DNA of 64,000 nt from Adiantum capillus-veneris (GCA_014529385.2 CM043970.1:68964567-69028566); one strand, 5' to 3'. Shown: positions 22,174 to 33,951, numbered from the stretch's first letter. Notes: generated by a model from the sequence alone, not told the origin. Made by a program: numbers and translations.

Positions 22174-23226
22174 GTGTGGGACCAAATGCTACAACATAGT
22201 GTGATATATGCGAAAATGAATGCCAGGGTTGCAGCCGTGTACATACCTTGCCGGGCAGGCGAGGCCCTACACGTGGCGCTATGGAATGCTTTTTCACATG
22301 AATATATGCCTAATTTGCTTTTGGTAATGTACAAATGTCAAGTGTTACGAAGTGGCATGCTCATTTTGCCTAGAAAGTTCAATGCGGGCAATCTCGGCCA
22401 AAAATAGCAGGTTTCGTGCATTGGCGTGAAAGACGTATCCAAAGTGCTTACCAAATGGGAAAATGAGGTTCAACATGAAATTATGATCCCAATGGAATTT
22501 TTCCACAATTTTAGGGATTTTCCCAGCGCTGGCGTGAAAGACGTATCCAAAGTGCTTACCAAGTGGGAAAATGAGGTTCAACATGCAATTATGATCCCAA
22601 TGGGATTTTTCCACAATTTTAGGGATTTTCCCAGCTCATTTGGGCTTTTTACGGACAAAAAGTGACATTTTTGGGCTAAAAATGGCCTAAAAAATTGTCA
22701 AAATAGCTCAAAATTCCACATCAACGACGCTGGCATTGTTGGTCAAGTTGTGTGGGAATTTTTAGAGCCAAGAATGAGCTCATTTGGGCACATGAGCAAG
22801 GAGATACAACCATTCCTTTACAGGGTGCTAGTGCAGTCCCGTGCTGCTTCCACTACATGGTTGAGGCTGTGAGGCCTCCAATTAGGGTTTCCCCTCCTCA
22901 AATAACTACTTGGGCTTCTCCAATGAAGTAATAAAGCTTCCATGAAATGTTCACGATGAATAATCGAAGCGTAAATTTAGGGTTTTTAACAGGTCGAATG
23001 AGCACTGCATCTGTGCAATTGGGAGCGAGGCTACACCTAATCTTCACACACACAAGAGTTTTGAGTTAGTATTGGTTCTTTTTCAAAGTGGAGATTTCAT
23101 GGCTGGAGTTTTGTTCTTTTTTAGTGTGTTTTTGGCTTCAAATCATCTACGCCTTGCTTGATTTTGCTACGAATCCTCACAGTAAGAGGCCCGACACTTT
23201 CCTAGTCGCACTGCGCACTTCTTGAC
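22174..23226 (+). repeat. Putative 5' LTR/leader of gypsy D with a 108-bp tandem duplication
   Basis: Non-coding. 22423-22530 and 22531-22636 are near-identical (ggcgtgaaagacgtatcc ... gggattttcccagc). The true LTR limits cannot be set because the 3' LTR is missing; cttcttgaca at about 23217-23226 is a possible end, followed by cgtctttggtgaacccgatgc, which may hold the primer-binding site. Confidence 0.5.
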
Positions 23227-23281
23227 ACGTCTTTGGTGAACCCGATGCAAAGTAGGCTAGGGTGAGGGTTCCAAATCTTCA

Positions 23282-24749
23282 TTGAAGGTCTCAAAAGAAA
23301 GGTTTAAATCTATGGAGAAACAAGAGCAACAGGGGGTTCGGTTTGATCCATTCACAATGCAAATGTTTCAAGCTTTTGTAGTGTTTATGCAGCAGCAACA
23401 AGTTGCAGAAAGAAGGGAGCTCTCCTCAACCAAAGAGCTTCAATCTGTGGTGAAGAAATTGGACCAATTTAAAGGTAAAGATGTAACAAAGTATCTTTGT
23501 GGATATGTAAAGGAGATGGAGCTTCATCTTTGCCCGAAGCAGAGATGGTGCAAAGTTTTGAACTTGCTGTGCTTCCCGAGATCAGAGAGCATCTAAGGGA
23601 AATTAGAAATGAGCATGGGGTAACTTGGGAAGAATTCAAATTAGCCTTAAAGGAAGAGTATTTCATGGAGGACTCCGAAAGGGTAACAAAGAGGACTTTC
23701 TTAGAGTGGGCAGTTCGGCCAAAACAGGGGCTCTTGCCTACCGAACTGCTAAGGGAATTCGAACGCCGTTATGATCAACTTTCAAGAGCTAAAAAGGCTA
23801 CCCTAAACTCGGAGAAGACAGAGCTCTTTTTGCAAGCCGTAGGAAAAGATATTCAAGAGAAGTTAGAGCTACTACTTGAGGATAAGGATGCGGAACAGGG
23901 TTTGAAGAATGATTGGAATGAGGTCGAAGATGCCATTTCACTGCTAGCTAAGCGACAACAACGAAGAGACAAGATGATAGTCAAACCTACTCAATCCCCA
24001 AGTGTTTCCGAGAGTCCTGTAAAGCCTGTGATTGTGGTTCCAAAGAGTGACAAAACCATCCTAGATGATATTGTCAAAGGAATGCAAGAGCTCAAGTTAA
24101 AGCTTACAAGGCTAGAAGAAAAGGGGCAACCATCAGGTCAATCTACAGGGCAATGACCGCAAACCAGAGAAGGCTTTGTCAATAGATACATATGGTGTGA
24201 TAGTATTGACCATGGAAGGAGGGATTGTGAAAGTTTTAAAGACGCTTTGACAAGGAGCTCGTTTTCTTTAAAGATGGAAAAATTCACTTCCGTGAAACAG
24301 GTAAGCTCTTGGGAACAAACTTTGGCAAAGGCAGGATGAAGAAGCTAGTTGAGGACATGTCTACTAGCCATGCCATCTCAATGGTTGAGGCAGCCGCCTA
24401 TGGGTTGAAGGTGGATCCTATTAAGAAAAAAGGATCATTCAAGGTTGGAGAAGAGGAATCTAATGGTATTGGAGAGCTATGGCCATGCACTATAGAGTCT
24501 TCTATGAAGGGAAAAATGACTACAGAGGTTTTACATGAAGCTAGAGATTGCATTCGGCTTGAAATGGGTTGGAATGACCCTGTGGACTCTTTGTCAGTGC
24601 ATGCATATATTTCCAAATGTCAAGAAAATGAGGCCATTGTTGAAGAGAAACGTAGGCGCGAGAATGGGGATGAAGGGCCTTCAAAGCGGGCAACGAGGAG
24701 TGGAGGTAGAAATGACACAGTGCCTCCTAGATCACCTTCCCCGCAATAG
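23282..24749 (+). pseudogene. gypsy D gag
   Basis: Two frames of one protein: RFDPFTMQMFQAFVVFMQQQQ (glutamine-rich) at 23312-23400, then, shifted, VQSFELAVLPEIREHLREIR and EEFKLALKEEYFMEDSERV with TELFLQAVGKDIQEKLELLL. This is a Retrotrans_gag-like helical domain. A second block at 24309-24749 (GTNFGKGRMKKLVEDM to RATRSGGRNDT) continues the polyprotein after a break. I see no canonical CX2CX4HX4C knuckle; a WCDSIDHGRRDCESF-like remnant lies near 24185-24240. Confidence 0.75.
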
Positions 24750-25139
24750 ATGCCTGTCCCCTAGTGCCTATGCAAGAAGCCTCTAAAGAAATGAAGAAGG
24801 ATGCAACAAAATAAAAAGCAAAGGGTCCGGCCTACAAAATCCAATCCGATATAGAGGCATCAACAGATCTCAAAAAGGTTTTGGAAGAGAGGATTCTACA
24901 CAGTAAGGTGGAATCTACCTTGGGCGAGGTCCTTGGTATAGCAAAGAGAGAATTCCACAAAGAAATAATTGATATCATAAAGAGAAAGCAGCAGTCTCTT
25001 ACTGAATCTATCCATGTATAGGGTGAAGAAGAGACTTTCAAGCACAGGGTGTACAGGTCTATGGCGACCAAGGTGAAGAAACTGTTGTTGGATGCTACAA
25101 GTCCACGGGAGGAGTAAAACACGTTCGCTTCTTGGATGA

Positions 25140-25700
25140 TGAAGATGAAGTTGAGACCACTCACAAGAGCTACTAATTGAAGAGTCACTAGGCAAGAGTA
25201 ACTACTGAGACCCTAGTAAAAGTGGGAGACTTGGAAGAGCCATACATTGCGTTGATAGATTATGTGTTGGAAATTAACCTCATGTCAAAGAGTCTTTATC
25301 AAAAAGGAAAATGGCCAATTGATATAAATCATGGATGGATGATTCGTGCAACAAAAAACTCATCAGGGGAGCTGTATGGAGCTTGTCCAAATGTAAAGGT
25401 GACTATTGGGGATGTGAAAGATGACCATAATTTCTTTGTACAGGAGATGTCTACATCCCCTCTCATCCTTGGGCAGCCATACATCACTGCTACTCCCATG
25501 GAAACCAAGGTGATGGATGATGGGTCAGATTATGCAAGAATAAGGAGCAGGGATAGGAAGCATGAAGTACCATTCCTTACTGTTTGTGTAGACCATAAAA
25601 GGAACCGTGAAAGTCTTAGAGAGCAACCCTTGCCAAAGACAAACAAAGAGTTCAAGGACTACAGGGATATGAGGGGTTTTGGCCATGTACCATTGTAGAG
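25140..25700 (+). pseudogene. gypsy D aspartic protease with altered active site
   Basis: YIALIDYVLEINLMSKSLYQ aligns with the retropepsin loop usually written DSGSEINLMS. Here the three residues after Asp are Tyr-Val-Leu, each explicable by one base change. Downstream SPLILGQPYITAT is the second conserved retropepsin block (ILGxP). The catalytic D-S/T-G triad is therefore lost. The frame ends at 25698. Confidence 0.75.
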
Positions 25701-25913
25701 CGGGATTGCAGTGGTACAAGAAGAGAAAGGTTCTCGCATGATGTATATGCAAAGGATACATTTTCTATAGGTTTTGTAGGATTATTTGACTATGGATCTA
25801 TTGATTTTACAGAGTGTGAGGACTTGAAGCGGGGTGAACGACAACATGTAAATAGTGTACAAAGAGGTTTGAAGATGAATGGTTTGCTAGAAGATTGAGA
25901 ATGCATTGCAGGT

Positions 25914-27242
25914 GTGTTTGATGAGTGTTCTTTTGTGGATACTATGCAAGATTTGGAGTCTTTAATGGATTGCAATTTTCATATGGGAAGTGAGGTTGTG
26001 AAAGTATGCTCAATAGAAATGTACAAGGTCATTGAGGATTTCAAAAATGCTCAAGGTGTTGATGTACGAGTGGAGACTAAGTATAAGTCCGTGGCAAAGA
26101 AAAAGAAACCAGTGGCATTACCTCTACCAAAAGATTGCACAAATAAGATGGAGCAAGCTGCTTTGCAACCTAGCCTTCGTGACCCAAGCAAGATTGGACA
26201 CAAGTTCACAAAGGATTCTTTGAAAGAGTTAAAGGTTGGTTGCGAGGACAGTTTGACAAAAGCTAAAAAGATATGCTTTGAAGACATGCTTGCCAAACAC
26301 GGAAAAGCTTTTGCATTTGAGCCTTATGAGATAGGGTGTGTTGATCCATCCATTGTTGCTCCTATGGTGATCTTGACTATCCATCATGTACCTTGGAACT
26401 TGAGACCTATTCCTGTTCCAAAGGCTCATTTGCTAAGACTCATTGAGTTGCTTAATGAAAAGATCAAGATGGGTATCTTGGAGCCTTCTTGTGCTCCGTA
26501 TTCAAACAGGTGGTTCATAGTTCCAAAGAAAAATGGTTCTTTACGCTTTATTCAGGATATGTAACCTGTAAATAAGGTGACAATCATAAATGTGGGTATA
26601 GGGCCAATTGTCGATGAGTTTGCAGAGGCATTTGCTGGAAGGGCAATATATTCTATGGGAGATTTGTACTCACGGTATGATCAGTTCCAACTAGCAATGG
26701 AAAGCAGGGACCTGACTACCATGAGGACACCCTTGGGTTTAGTAAGGATGTGCACCTTACCTCAGGGGGCAACGAATTCAGTTGCACACATGATGAATGG
26801 TATGAACAAAGTCCTACGTGACTTCATACCTCAAACTACAATGCCTTTCCTTGATGATGTGCCAATCAAAGGATGTGATGTTAGTGATAAAGATGTGGCT
26901 CTGGACTTGAGGGGGTGCCGAAAGTATGTGGCAACCCATATCAATGATTGTGATAATATCTTGTCAAGGTTGGAAGAGGTGAACCTTACCTTGTCTGGCC
27001 AAAAGTCGGTGCTTGGTGTGAATGAAGTTCTTATTGTGGGACATATGTGCAGGCCATATGGTAGAAGGCCTTGTCCTGTAAAGATTGATGTAATCCAGAG
27101 AATGAAAGAGAAATGTATAAATGTCACTGAGGTTCGAAGGTTCTTGGGTTCATGCGTGTTTTATGTTATCTGGATTTCGCATTATGCACATGTAGCAGAG
27201 CCTTTGTATCAACTTTTGAGAAAGAACAAAAAGTTTCAATGA
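25914..27242 (+). pseudogene. gypsy D reverse transcriptase (FLDDVPIKG type)
   Basis: 25914-26564 holds the N-terminal fingers: CVDPSIVAPMVILTIHHVPW, RPIPVPKAHLLRLIELLNEK, YSNRWFIVPKKNGSLRFIQDM. A TAA stands where Gln is expected, then PVNKVTI. 26577-27242 holds motif A in SMGDLYSRYDQFQLA, LTTMRTPLGLVRMCTLPQGA (motif B region) and motif C TMPFLDDVPIKG. The catalytic Asp residues are present. The frame ends with a TGA at 27241, where Trp would be usual. Few lesions compared with the other old elements here. Confidence 0.85.
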
Positions 27243-27248
27243 GAAGAA

Positions 27249-27760
27249 GTGCATACACATGCCATGAGGAGATTAAATAAGTTGCTATTTATGTATCCAA
27301 CTTTGAAGGAAGCAAACTATGAATGTGGAAGATATGTAATTGTAACAGTGGATACTAGCCCCATAGGAAATGGATGGGCGATTGGGCAAGATGATGATGA
27401 TGGCAAGCGATATGTAGTGAGGTTTGGAGCAAAAGTCTTAAGTGCTCGTCAACGCAACTATCCACAGGTAAAACAAGAGTTATGGGGAGTAGTCACAGCT
27501 TTGAAATGTGATAAAGAGTATTTGATAGGAGCAAATGTATAGTGGAGACTGATTGTCTACCCCTTATTGGAATGATAACAAGTTGCTCAACTCCCGACAT
27601 TGCTATGTTGAGATGGATTGCCTACATAAAGTCCTTGAATCCAGAATTTAAGCATATCGCAGGGAAAGATAATCCAGCTGCAAATATGCTTTCAAGAGCA
27701 AGGTATGAAAAAGAAGAAGACATGGTATTCGAGGGCGATGATGTAGGCACATAGTTCTAT
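27249..27760 (+). pseudogene. gypsy D RNase H
   Basis: TVDTSPIGNGWAIGQDDDDG (first Asp), RNYPQVKQELWGVVTAL (Glu), then, after a 2-bp frame slip at about 27540 (gtatag), VETDCLPLIGM (Asp) and KHIAGKDNPAANMLSRARY, the usual end of this domain. Confidence 0.85.
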
Positions 27761-27871
27761 AGTATCTCTCATGCCAAGGGTGATCATGTTTGCCTGCCAA
27801 ATGCACTTGAGTCGTTTACAGAGGACCTGTATCAAGGTGACTGGTTTCTCATTGGACTCTATCTGAGCACT

Positions 27872-28264
27872 TTGACAAGGCAAGAAGGGTGGACTGATCA
27901 AGAGTTCAAAAGAATATGGAGAAAGGCCTATGGATACTTTTTGAAAGATGGGTACTTATGGAAGCATCCAAAACAAAGAAATGGAATGCCAATGAGAATC
28001 GTGAATGATAAGGATGCTCAAAATGAGCTTATGAAAAAGTTTCATGAGAGTCTTTATGCTGGACATAGAGGTGTATGGGCCACCTTTACTAAAATGAAAG
28101 AGAGGTATTGGTGGAAAGGTATGTATAGAGATGTATCTCACTTTGTGGAGTCCTGTGAAACCTATCAAATGTATTCAAATGTACGTCATCGTGATGGGTT
28201 GCACCCTACTTAACCATTGCCCATGCATTACAAGTGGGTAGTAGATCTGTAATGTACAATATGT
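27872..28264 (+). pseudogene. gypsy D integrase zinc finger, truncated
   Basis: KKFHESLYAGHRGVWATF gives the HH pair and VESCETYQMYSN the C-x2-C site, with the second Cys changed to Tyr. LHPT, a TAA and LPMHYKWVVDL lead towards the core, but the element stops there at the join to copia sequence. Confidence 0.8.
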
Positions 28265-29172
28265 AATATATGACTAATGTCCGTTTTCTATGTGCATTGG
28301 TAGCTCATTTTGGTTGGGATGTACATCAATCAAACATTGTTATGCTTTCTTGAATGGTGACATATTTGAGGAAGTTTATGTAACATAGCCTCGCGGTTTT
28401 GTCAAGAAAGGACATGAGGATAAGGTGTGTAAATGTAACAAAGCTTTGTATGGGTTGAAGCAATCTCCTCGTGCTTAGTATGAGAAGGCTGATACTCATT
28501 TGTTCAAACAGGCTTTTGTAATAGTCCAACAAAAAGCACATTGTATGTCAAGCGTGAGAGTAATGTACTTCTCATTGGACCAAATGAGAGACATATTGCT
28601 GAATTTAAGGCTGATTTAAATGCTACTTTCAAGATGAAATATTTGGGACTGTTGCATCATTACTTAGGTATACAATTTAAGCAGTGTAATGTTGGTATCG
28701 CCTTGTGTCAAACAACTCATGCATATCATGGTTGAGCAAGAAGCAACCTACTGTGGCCACTTTGAGTTGTGAGGCTGAGTACAGGGCAGTCTTCACAAAT
28801 ACGGTTGAGTGTATATGGCTCAGACGCCTTATGGCTAATTTGGGTGTTGGACAAGACATTGCCAACACTATCTACATTGACAGCCAGAGCGCATTGGCAC
28901 TTGCGAGGAACCCACTTTTTCATGCTCGCACAAATCACATTGAGGTGCATTACCACTATGTCAGGGAGAGACTCTCAGCAGGAGAGATTACCTTGGCTTA
29001 TGTGCCAACATAGAACAACCTTGCAGATCTTTTCACAAAGGCATTGTCTTGTGAGAAGTTTGAATCTTTTTGCAAATCTTTGGGCTTACTCCCCTTTGTG
29101 GACTGACAGGGCATGCCACTTCCCTTTACTCTATGTGTTAGCTCTCGTTCACCGCATCACTCTAGGGGGATT
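28265..29172 (+). pseudogene. copia B RT and RNase H remnant
   Basis: Second copy of 17571-18479. It carries the same lesions: YVDD box absent between ESNVLLI and GPNERHI, the same deletion between RT and RNase H, and the same TAG before NNLADLFTKAL. Point differences include an extra TAG in the SPRAWYEK box (about 28478) and TACATT for TACACT in the IYTDSQSAL block (IYIDSQSAL). Confidence 0.85.
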
Positions 29173-29400
29173 TGTTACCATATACATGTGGTAGTGATGT
29201 GTGTGAACACACTTAGGACCACCGGGGTATTTTCTCCCTCTTTAGGAGAGTTTTTCCCCCGTGCATTGTATATCCGCCCACCATTCTAGGGCTATCTATC
29301 TTTCCATTGCACACTAAGTAAAGTTCTCTTTATTGTGTGCCTTGAGCTTCCTTCGTCTTCTCCAAGCTCCGTGTGTTTTCCTACAACCCTATTTCCAGCA
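29173..29400 (+). repeat. copia B 3' LTR
   Basis: TGTTACCATA...tttccagca, 228 bp, preceded by the purine tract agggggatt and followed by ccggt. Confidence 0.9.
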
Positions 29401-30383
29401 CCGGTGACAATTGTGCTAAAAAAACTAAGAGCAATACCTTTCCATGCTTCTGAGCTATCATTTGAAATCCCTACCCAAGAGGATGTGAATCTTGCATCCA
29501 ACTACAAGAGCGACGCATCAATCCTGAATGGCTTGGCACAATAGAGCCCGAGAGCACATGTGGTAAGCAAGCACCATACAACCTAAACATATTAAAAGGT
29601 CTCCTATGACCCTTTCCTCATCTTCCAACCGATTTACATTTCTCACTCTTTAATGTGCTATCCATACCATTAAAGTCTATTGTATGTGTTGAATTAAATT
29701 CTAGAAATAGTAGTTTTTATTCATTCTATAATTGAGTTGTGTATTTTATTATCTATCCATTTAATTGGTGGAGTTGCAATTATAATTAGACATTAACTCC
29801 TTATTCTATATATCTAATAAAAAATAAGGCTAGACATTAGATGGGTCAATAGGATGTGCCTATGGTCACATGACCTACATAGGATGTGCGTATGGTCACA
29901 TTAGATGGGTCAATAGGATGTGCGTATGGTCACATGACCTACATACCCAACAACCTCCCACTTGAAGGCCAGTGGTGAGGCCCGATTGATGTACTTATAT
30001 ACAAATTAGACTTTGAAGCTCTAAGATTCACCCAATATTATTAGTATGGATCTTAGCAAGCTCTATACATTTTCAAGCCAATATATCACATATCACGTGA
30101 TATTTGAATTTTATGTGCTTCAACTTATAGTGAAACATAAGATTTTGTGCCAACACTCTGGCTATCACAAAGCATATTGGAACTTGATGGATGCCCGAAT
30201 CTCCCACTAGACAAGATAAGCATATGGCTTTCTTGCTGACATAAGATGCAACAACATACTCTATCTTAGTAGTAGCAGAGGTATAATTTTGGAGACATGA
30301 TTGCCAAGATATAGTTGCTCCAAAAACAAGAAAGCCTAACCAGATGTACACCTTGCACCTCATTGGTCCATCTCTAACCCTAG
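29401..30383. repeat. Repeat X, middle part (copy 3)
   Basis: Nearly identical to 18708-19692, including the minus-strand copia RNase H remnant (30073-30330) and the 64-bp internal duplication. Homology between the copies ends at the same point, ctctaaccctaR, after which copy 1 passes into 19695 and this copy into unrelated sequence. Confidence 0.85.
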
Positions 30384-31119
30384 CCAATGAGAGGCCTCAT
30401 GCATAAGAAGCAAGGTGTGTAGTCTTGTGACAATTGTCCTCCTTTCTCTCTTTTAGAGAGGGCTTAATCAATTCTTTAATTAATCTAAAGTCTCTGTGCA
30501 CCTCCCTTGAGGCCATCCAATAGGATTTTTGCACACTATAAGGGCAACATAGCTAAGGGTTTGACATATGTCCCCTTTGCCTCTTTTGGCTTGGGTGACC
30601 CTTGGGGTGTGTCTCTGTGTGTGTGTGCACGTGTGTGTGTGTGTGTATTCTCTCTCATCTCCCTAGAGATAGGGCTCGCCCCCTCCTTTGTAGGAGTCAT
30701 GTTGACTTAGGAAGCACCTCAAGCACCTTAGTGAGCAGTTTACTCGTCAAGTAGATTAGTCAGCAGCTCAGTCATCAAGCACCTCAAGCACAACCCTAGC
30801 TTCGCTACGTTCTAAGGAATTTTTAACACTAACCTTTAGAGGTCTTTAATGAAGCTAACCCTAAGGTCTTTTAAGCTCCATTAATGCACACTGCTCTTTT
30901 GTAGACCATCTGCTTTTGGACCCTTATAGAGATGTAGGCATCTCCCTTCTTGGTCCCCGTGTGAGATAATTCTAGCAGCACATTCTAACATCCTAACTCT
31001 TGTTCCCGTTTATGTTCCCACCTTAAATGATCTATTTAATATGAGAAAGTCATTTGGGATAGTTAGATGTTAGTTTTTATTGCAAATGATGTTATTGCCT
31101 AAGCACTTATGGGTTTGTC
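30384..31119. other. Spacer with GT-rich microsatellite
   Basis: No domain recognised. Imperfect (GT)n occupies about 30604-30649. The segment 30720-30830 has repeated cagcacctcaagcacc-like phrases. It adjoins a chromovirus tail on the right and may be part of its untranslated region. Confidence 0.5.
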
Positions 31120-32430
31120 ACCACAAAAGAAAGGACATGATATTAAGAGTCTAGAAAGATAGAAAATGGACAAATGTTTAAGGTCAGTTTAGTGTTGACG
31201 ATGTTTCCTAGATACCTACTAGCTTTGCCACCTAATATGGAAAGGACAGTGCTATGACGTGGATCCAACCAGCACAAATGGGCTCTCTCTATCGTAAATA
31301 GATGCATAGTTGAGGACAACTACGATTTTAAGACGGGGAAGATGTCATCAAAATTGTATTTTGATATAATTTTTAGCTTTATTCAGGGCCAAATATTCAT
31401 AGCATTGATCACTCTAGCAATATTTGTCCACCAAAAAGCTAATGTGAGGGAAGCTTCAAACTGACTAGAATAATGGTTTTAAAGTGCTGCAAGGCCAAGA
31501 TGGAAGCCGAGAGTTCACAAGAGCCTAGGGAATTATTCCAGGACCAAGGGGCAATTTACAAAATCTCGAGATCGGAGTTCAAATGTGCCAGAATGGTCAA
31601 AATACTCCCAAAATTGCCAAAATATGGGGGGTAGATGGGTCCAGTATGGGAGGGTGTGGATGGGGGTGGTTGACCAAGATGTGTAGCTACAAATAGAAGG
31701 TGCCCCCTCTAGCCCCACTTTTCTCCTCCTTTTTCCTGAGCTTTATGGGCCACCATGCACACACACAAAATTTGATCAGATTCAATGTATCTAGCCTCTA
31801 AGGCTTGCATGTCACTCATTTTGGGTTAGAATGAGGTGGTTAAGGAGTCCAAAATCTCCACATCCATTGGTTTGTGTTGTGTGATAGCCTCTCTACCTGC
31901 GAGAGGCTATATAAACACATGCTTAGCCTCATTTTCAGGTGAATGGTTGCAAGTACTGAGATGCTACTGAAATCTATAGCTGCATATCTCTTGCCAACAA
32001 GTGAGAGTGCTCTAGGACTCTCAAGGTTGCACTTAGGTTTTCTCTAGGGCTCTCAAGCTAACCCTAATGGCTTGACGTAGCCGCTCTAATCTCTCTTTAG
32101 GATTCTTGACTCTCCCCGTAGTATCCCTATCACTTACATGTGACAACGGGGCTTGGGAGGGCGAGCTAGAATTCTTCTCATTTATTTTCTCATGCAACCA
32201 AGCAATCAAAGTGCCAATTTTCAAAGTGGCAAAAGTTTCCAATGCCTTGCAAAGAGGTCTTGTAAGTTTGAATATTAATACAAGTTTCTTTAGAGGGGGG
32301 AGTCTGCCTCATAAATCCGGCCCTCAAAACTATGTCATTGTCTTTGTTTTTTCTTATTCTCTCCCTTTGTTATTTATGTTACTAATTGGTAATTAAATTC
32401 CGCTTACTTGCCGAGTTTATTTATAATTTA
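31120..32430 (+). mobile_element. Chromovirus 3' tail and LTR
   Basis: 31180-31342 resembles 14690-14862 (the pre-PPT region: tagttgaggacaactacga, agacggggaag), and an LTR begins at 31343 with TGTCATCAAAATTG. The U5-like block ttagaggggggagtc...ccggccctcaa at about 32290-32330 is shared with the other LTRs. The right end is lost near 32430, where a LINE tail begins. No coding domains are attached. Confidence 0.75.
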
Positions 32431-32432
32431 GT

Positions 32433-33215
32433 CTCATAAATATGGAAGGCAAGGAACCTATGCGTCTTTGAAAGGAGCCACGCAATGGCCATATACACAG
32501 AAATCATACAAAAAAGAAGGGAATTGATCTTCAACATAGAAAACAGTAGAATATACAATGAGTGGACAAAAAATCTAATAGAGATCATTGGTCCCAGTCA
32601 ATAAGTAGAAAGGATTAGAAGAAAAGTACTTTGTATATATAACTTGTAACATCTTTGATTGCTATGAACAGACTACAATATTGCATGTCTCTTGAAAATT
32701 TATTGCCATGGCCAACACAACCAAATGGTGAAGCTTTTCCAAGAGTTGCTACTTACATGATTTGGACCTGCCAAATGGTCTACTCTCCTACAAAAGAATT
32801 TTAACAGTTTTTAAATTGTTCTTTCCATTGTGCTCCCTTTTGGCATATAACAACTACTACCCATAGGTTCATATGCGCACATGTGAGCATAGTGCATTAG
32901 TATTATGATCTTCCTTTGTGTGTATATAGGTTCGAATGGTGGAATTACTTTTTTTGAGTCCAAGTTGCTATATATGCAAGCCTTAGTTCCTCTGCGTCAA
33001 CTATTATGGTGAAACATTTGATTTCAACCCCTAGTGCCAACATATTTTTTTCATGTGCGTCTATTGTTAATTCTAGATTTTAAGATAGTATAATACATAG
33101 TCTTTGGAAATGGCTAGGGTTAAAATATTTTTTACAAGAGTGTGTTTTTGAATTTTATGGAATCCACGATTGGTTTTTTGTTAGTCTCCAATATTTTGCT
33201 ACATGCTAATTGGAT
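32433..33215 (+). pseudogene. LINE-2 ORF2 C-terminal end and 3' region, copy 1
   Basis: The plus-strand frame from 32433 reads IWKARNLCVFERSHAMAIY, continues to LIEIIGPSQ and stops at about 32602. The IWKARNxxVFE signature is typical of the end of plant LINE ORF2 (after the zf-RVT knuckle). The rest is 3' untranslated sequence. It matches 46950-47345, 52300-52574 and 54751-54900, which is one copy split by insertions. The body of the LINE is absent here. Confidence 0.7.
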
Positions 33216-33951
33216 TGGTCTGCTATGTGTACTTGTCCAAGGGATGTCTTGAGTGCATGTTCCCTCTTAATGTTATAGATTTATCTAAATCTTTATGGGG
33301 ATTTACTAAGACATCACCTACCGCAATTCATCGTCTACATGAATATTGGCTAAGTTGTAAGTTCTTCTCTTCGACAACTTATGTATGCAACATTTACACA
33401 CAGCTAAGTTCATGATGAAAAATTCAGCTTGTAAAACATAGTTATTATTAAGGTTGACCTTTGAGCAATATTAAGGTAGCACCTTCTCCCAATTAAGGTC
33501 CGTTCGAAATGGGATAAGTGCAAAACCTATTTCTTTGATGGATGATGCGAGATAGAAGGATGTGCATAAGGATTCTGCAATGATGCTATCATAAGTAGAG
33601 TTAGCCAAAGAATCATGTATGGTGAGGGCCTAAAATTGATGGCCTTTTTTCTTGTCAAGGGCCATTTTTCGTGTCAAAGCAAGAGCTCAAAAAAACATAT
33701 CCTGTCGTTTGACATGCTAGAATGTATGAATCCCTTGTCAATTTCTCATGTGCATTATACGTATATGTATGTCTATACATGAAAACTATGTGGATGTTTG
33801 TCTTTCTTGTGCATATATAAGTAAACATACCATGTTATACAACGCATATGAAGGGGACTTGGAAAAGTTACTGACAAAAGAAATTTGACCAGTTAATTTT
33901 AGGCCTTGGAGCAAGGTTTATTGAGGCTAATTAAGAAGTGCTAGTGTATGA
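33216..33951. other. Spacer downstream of the dirigent gene
   Basis: A+T-rich, no domain recognised. It would contain the 3' UTR and polyadenylation signals of the minus-strand dirigent gene. No clear repeat homology within the window; it is absent from the related segment near 54.9 kb. Confidence 0.5.

Larger units (their letters stand above)
22174..28264 (+). mobile_element. Ty3/gypsy element D, non-chromovirus type, one end only
   Basis: A 5' LTR-like region (about 22174-23226) is followed by gag, protease, RT, RNase H and the start of integrase. The element stops inside the integrase zinc-finger/core junction at about 28260, where copia RT sequence begins. No 3' LTR is seen. The RT carries FLDDVPIKG and a long acidic gag. 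This combination differs clearly from the chromoviruses in this window and resembles a gypsy group I associate with fungi and some seed-free plants (from memory, not searched). Confidence 0.75.
20893..29400 (+). mobile_element. Ty1/copia element B, interrupted; TSD ccggt
   Basis: 5' LTR 20893-21119 and 3' LTR 29173-29400 are flanked on both sides by ccggt (20888-20892 and 29401-29405). The uninterrupted target is visible in X at about 50250-50265, where gttcaccg runs straight into atgacaattg. Inside, gag is kept to about 22135 and the RT-RNase H end from about 28268. The centre has been replaced by a different gypsy element (22174-28264), and integrase is gone. Confidence 0.85.

Noticed and set aside
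22174-28264. Fungal contamination as the source of gypsy D
   Set aside because: It is embedded in copia B, which is itself embedded in X with a ccggt duplication, so it is part of the same plant chromosome.
32930-32945. ggttcgaatgg resembling a tRNA T-loop
   Set aside because: No matching acceptor, D or anticodon arms around it.
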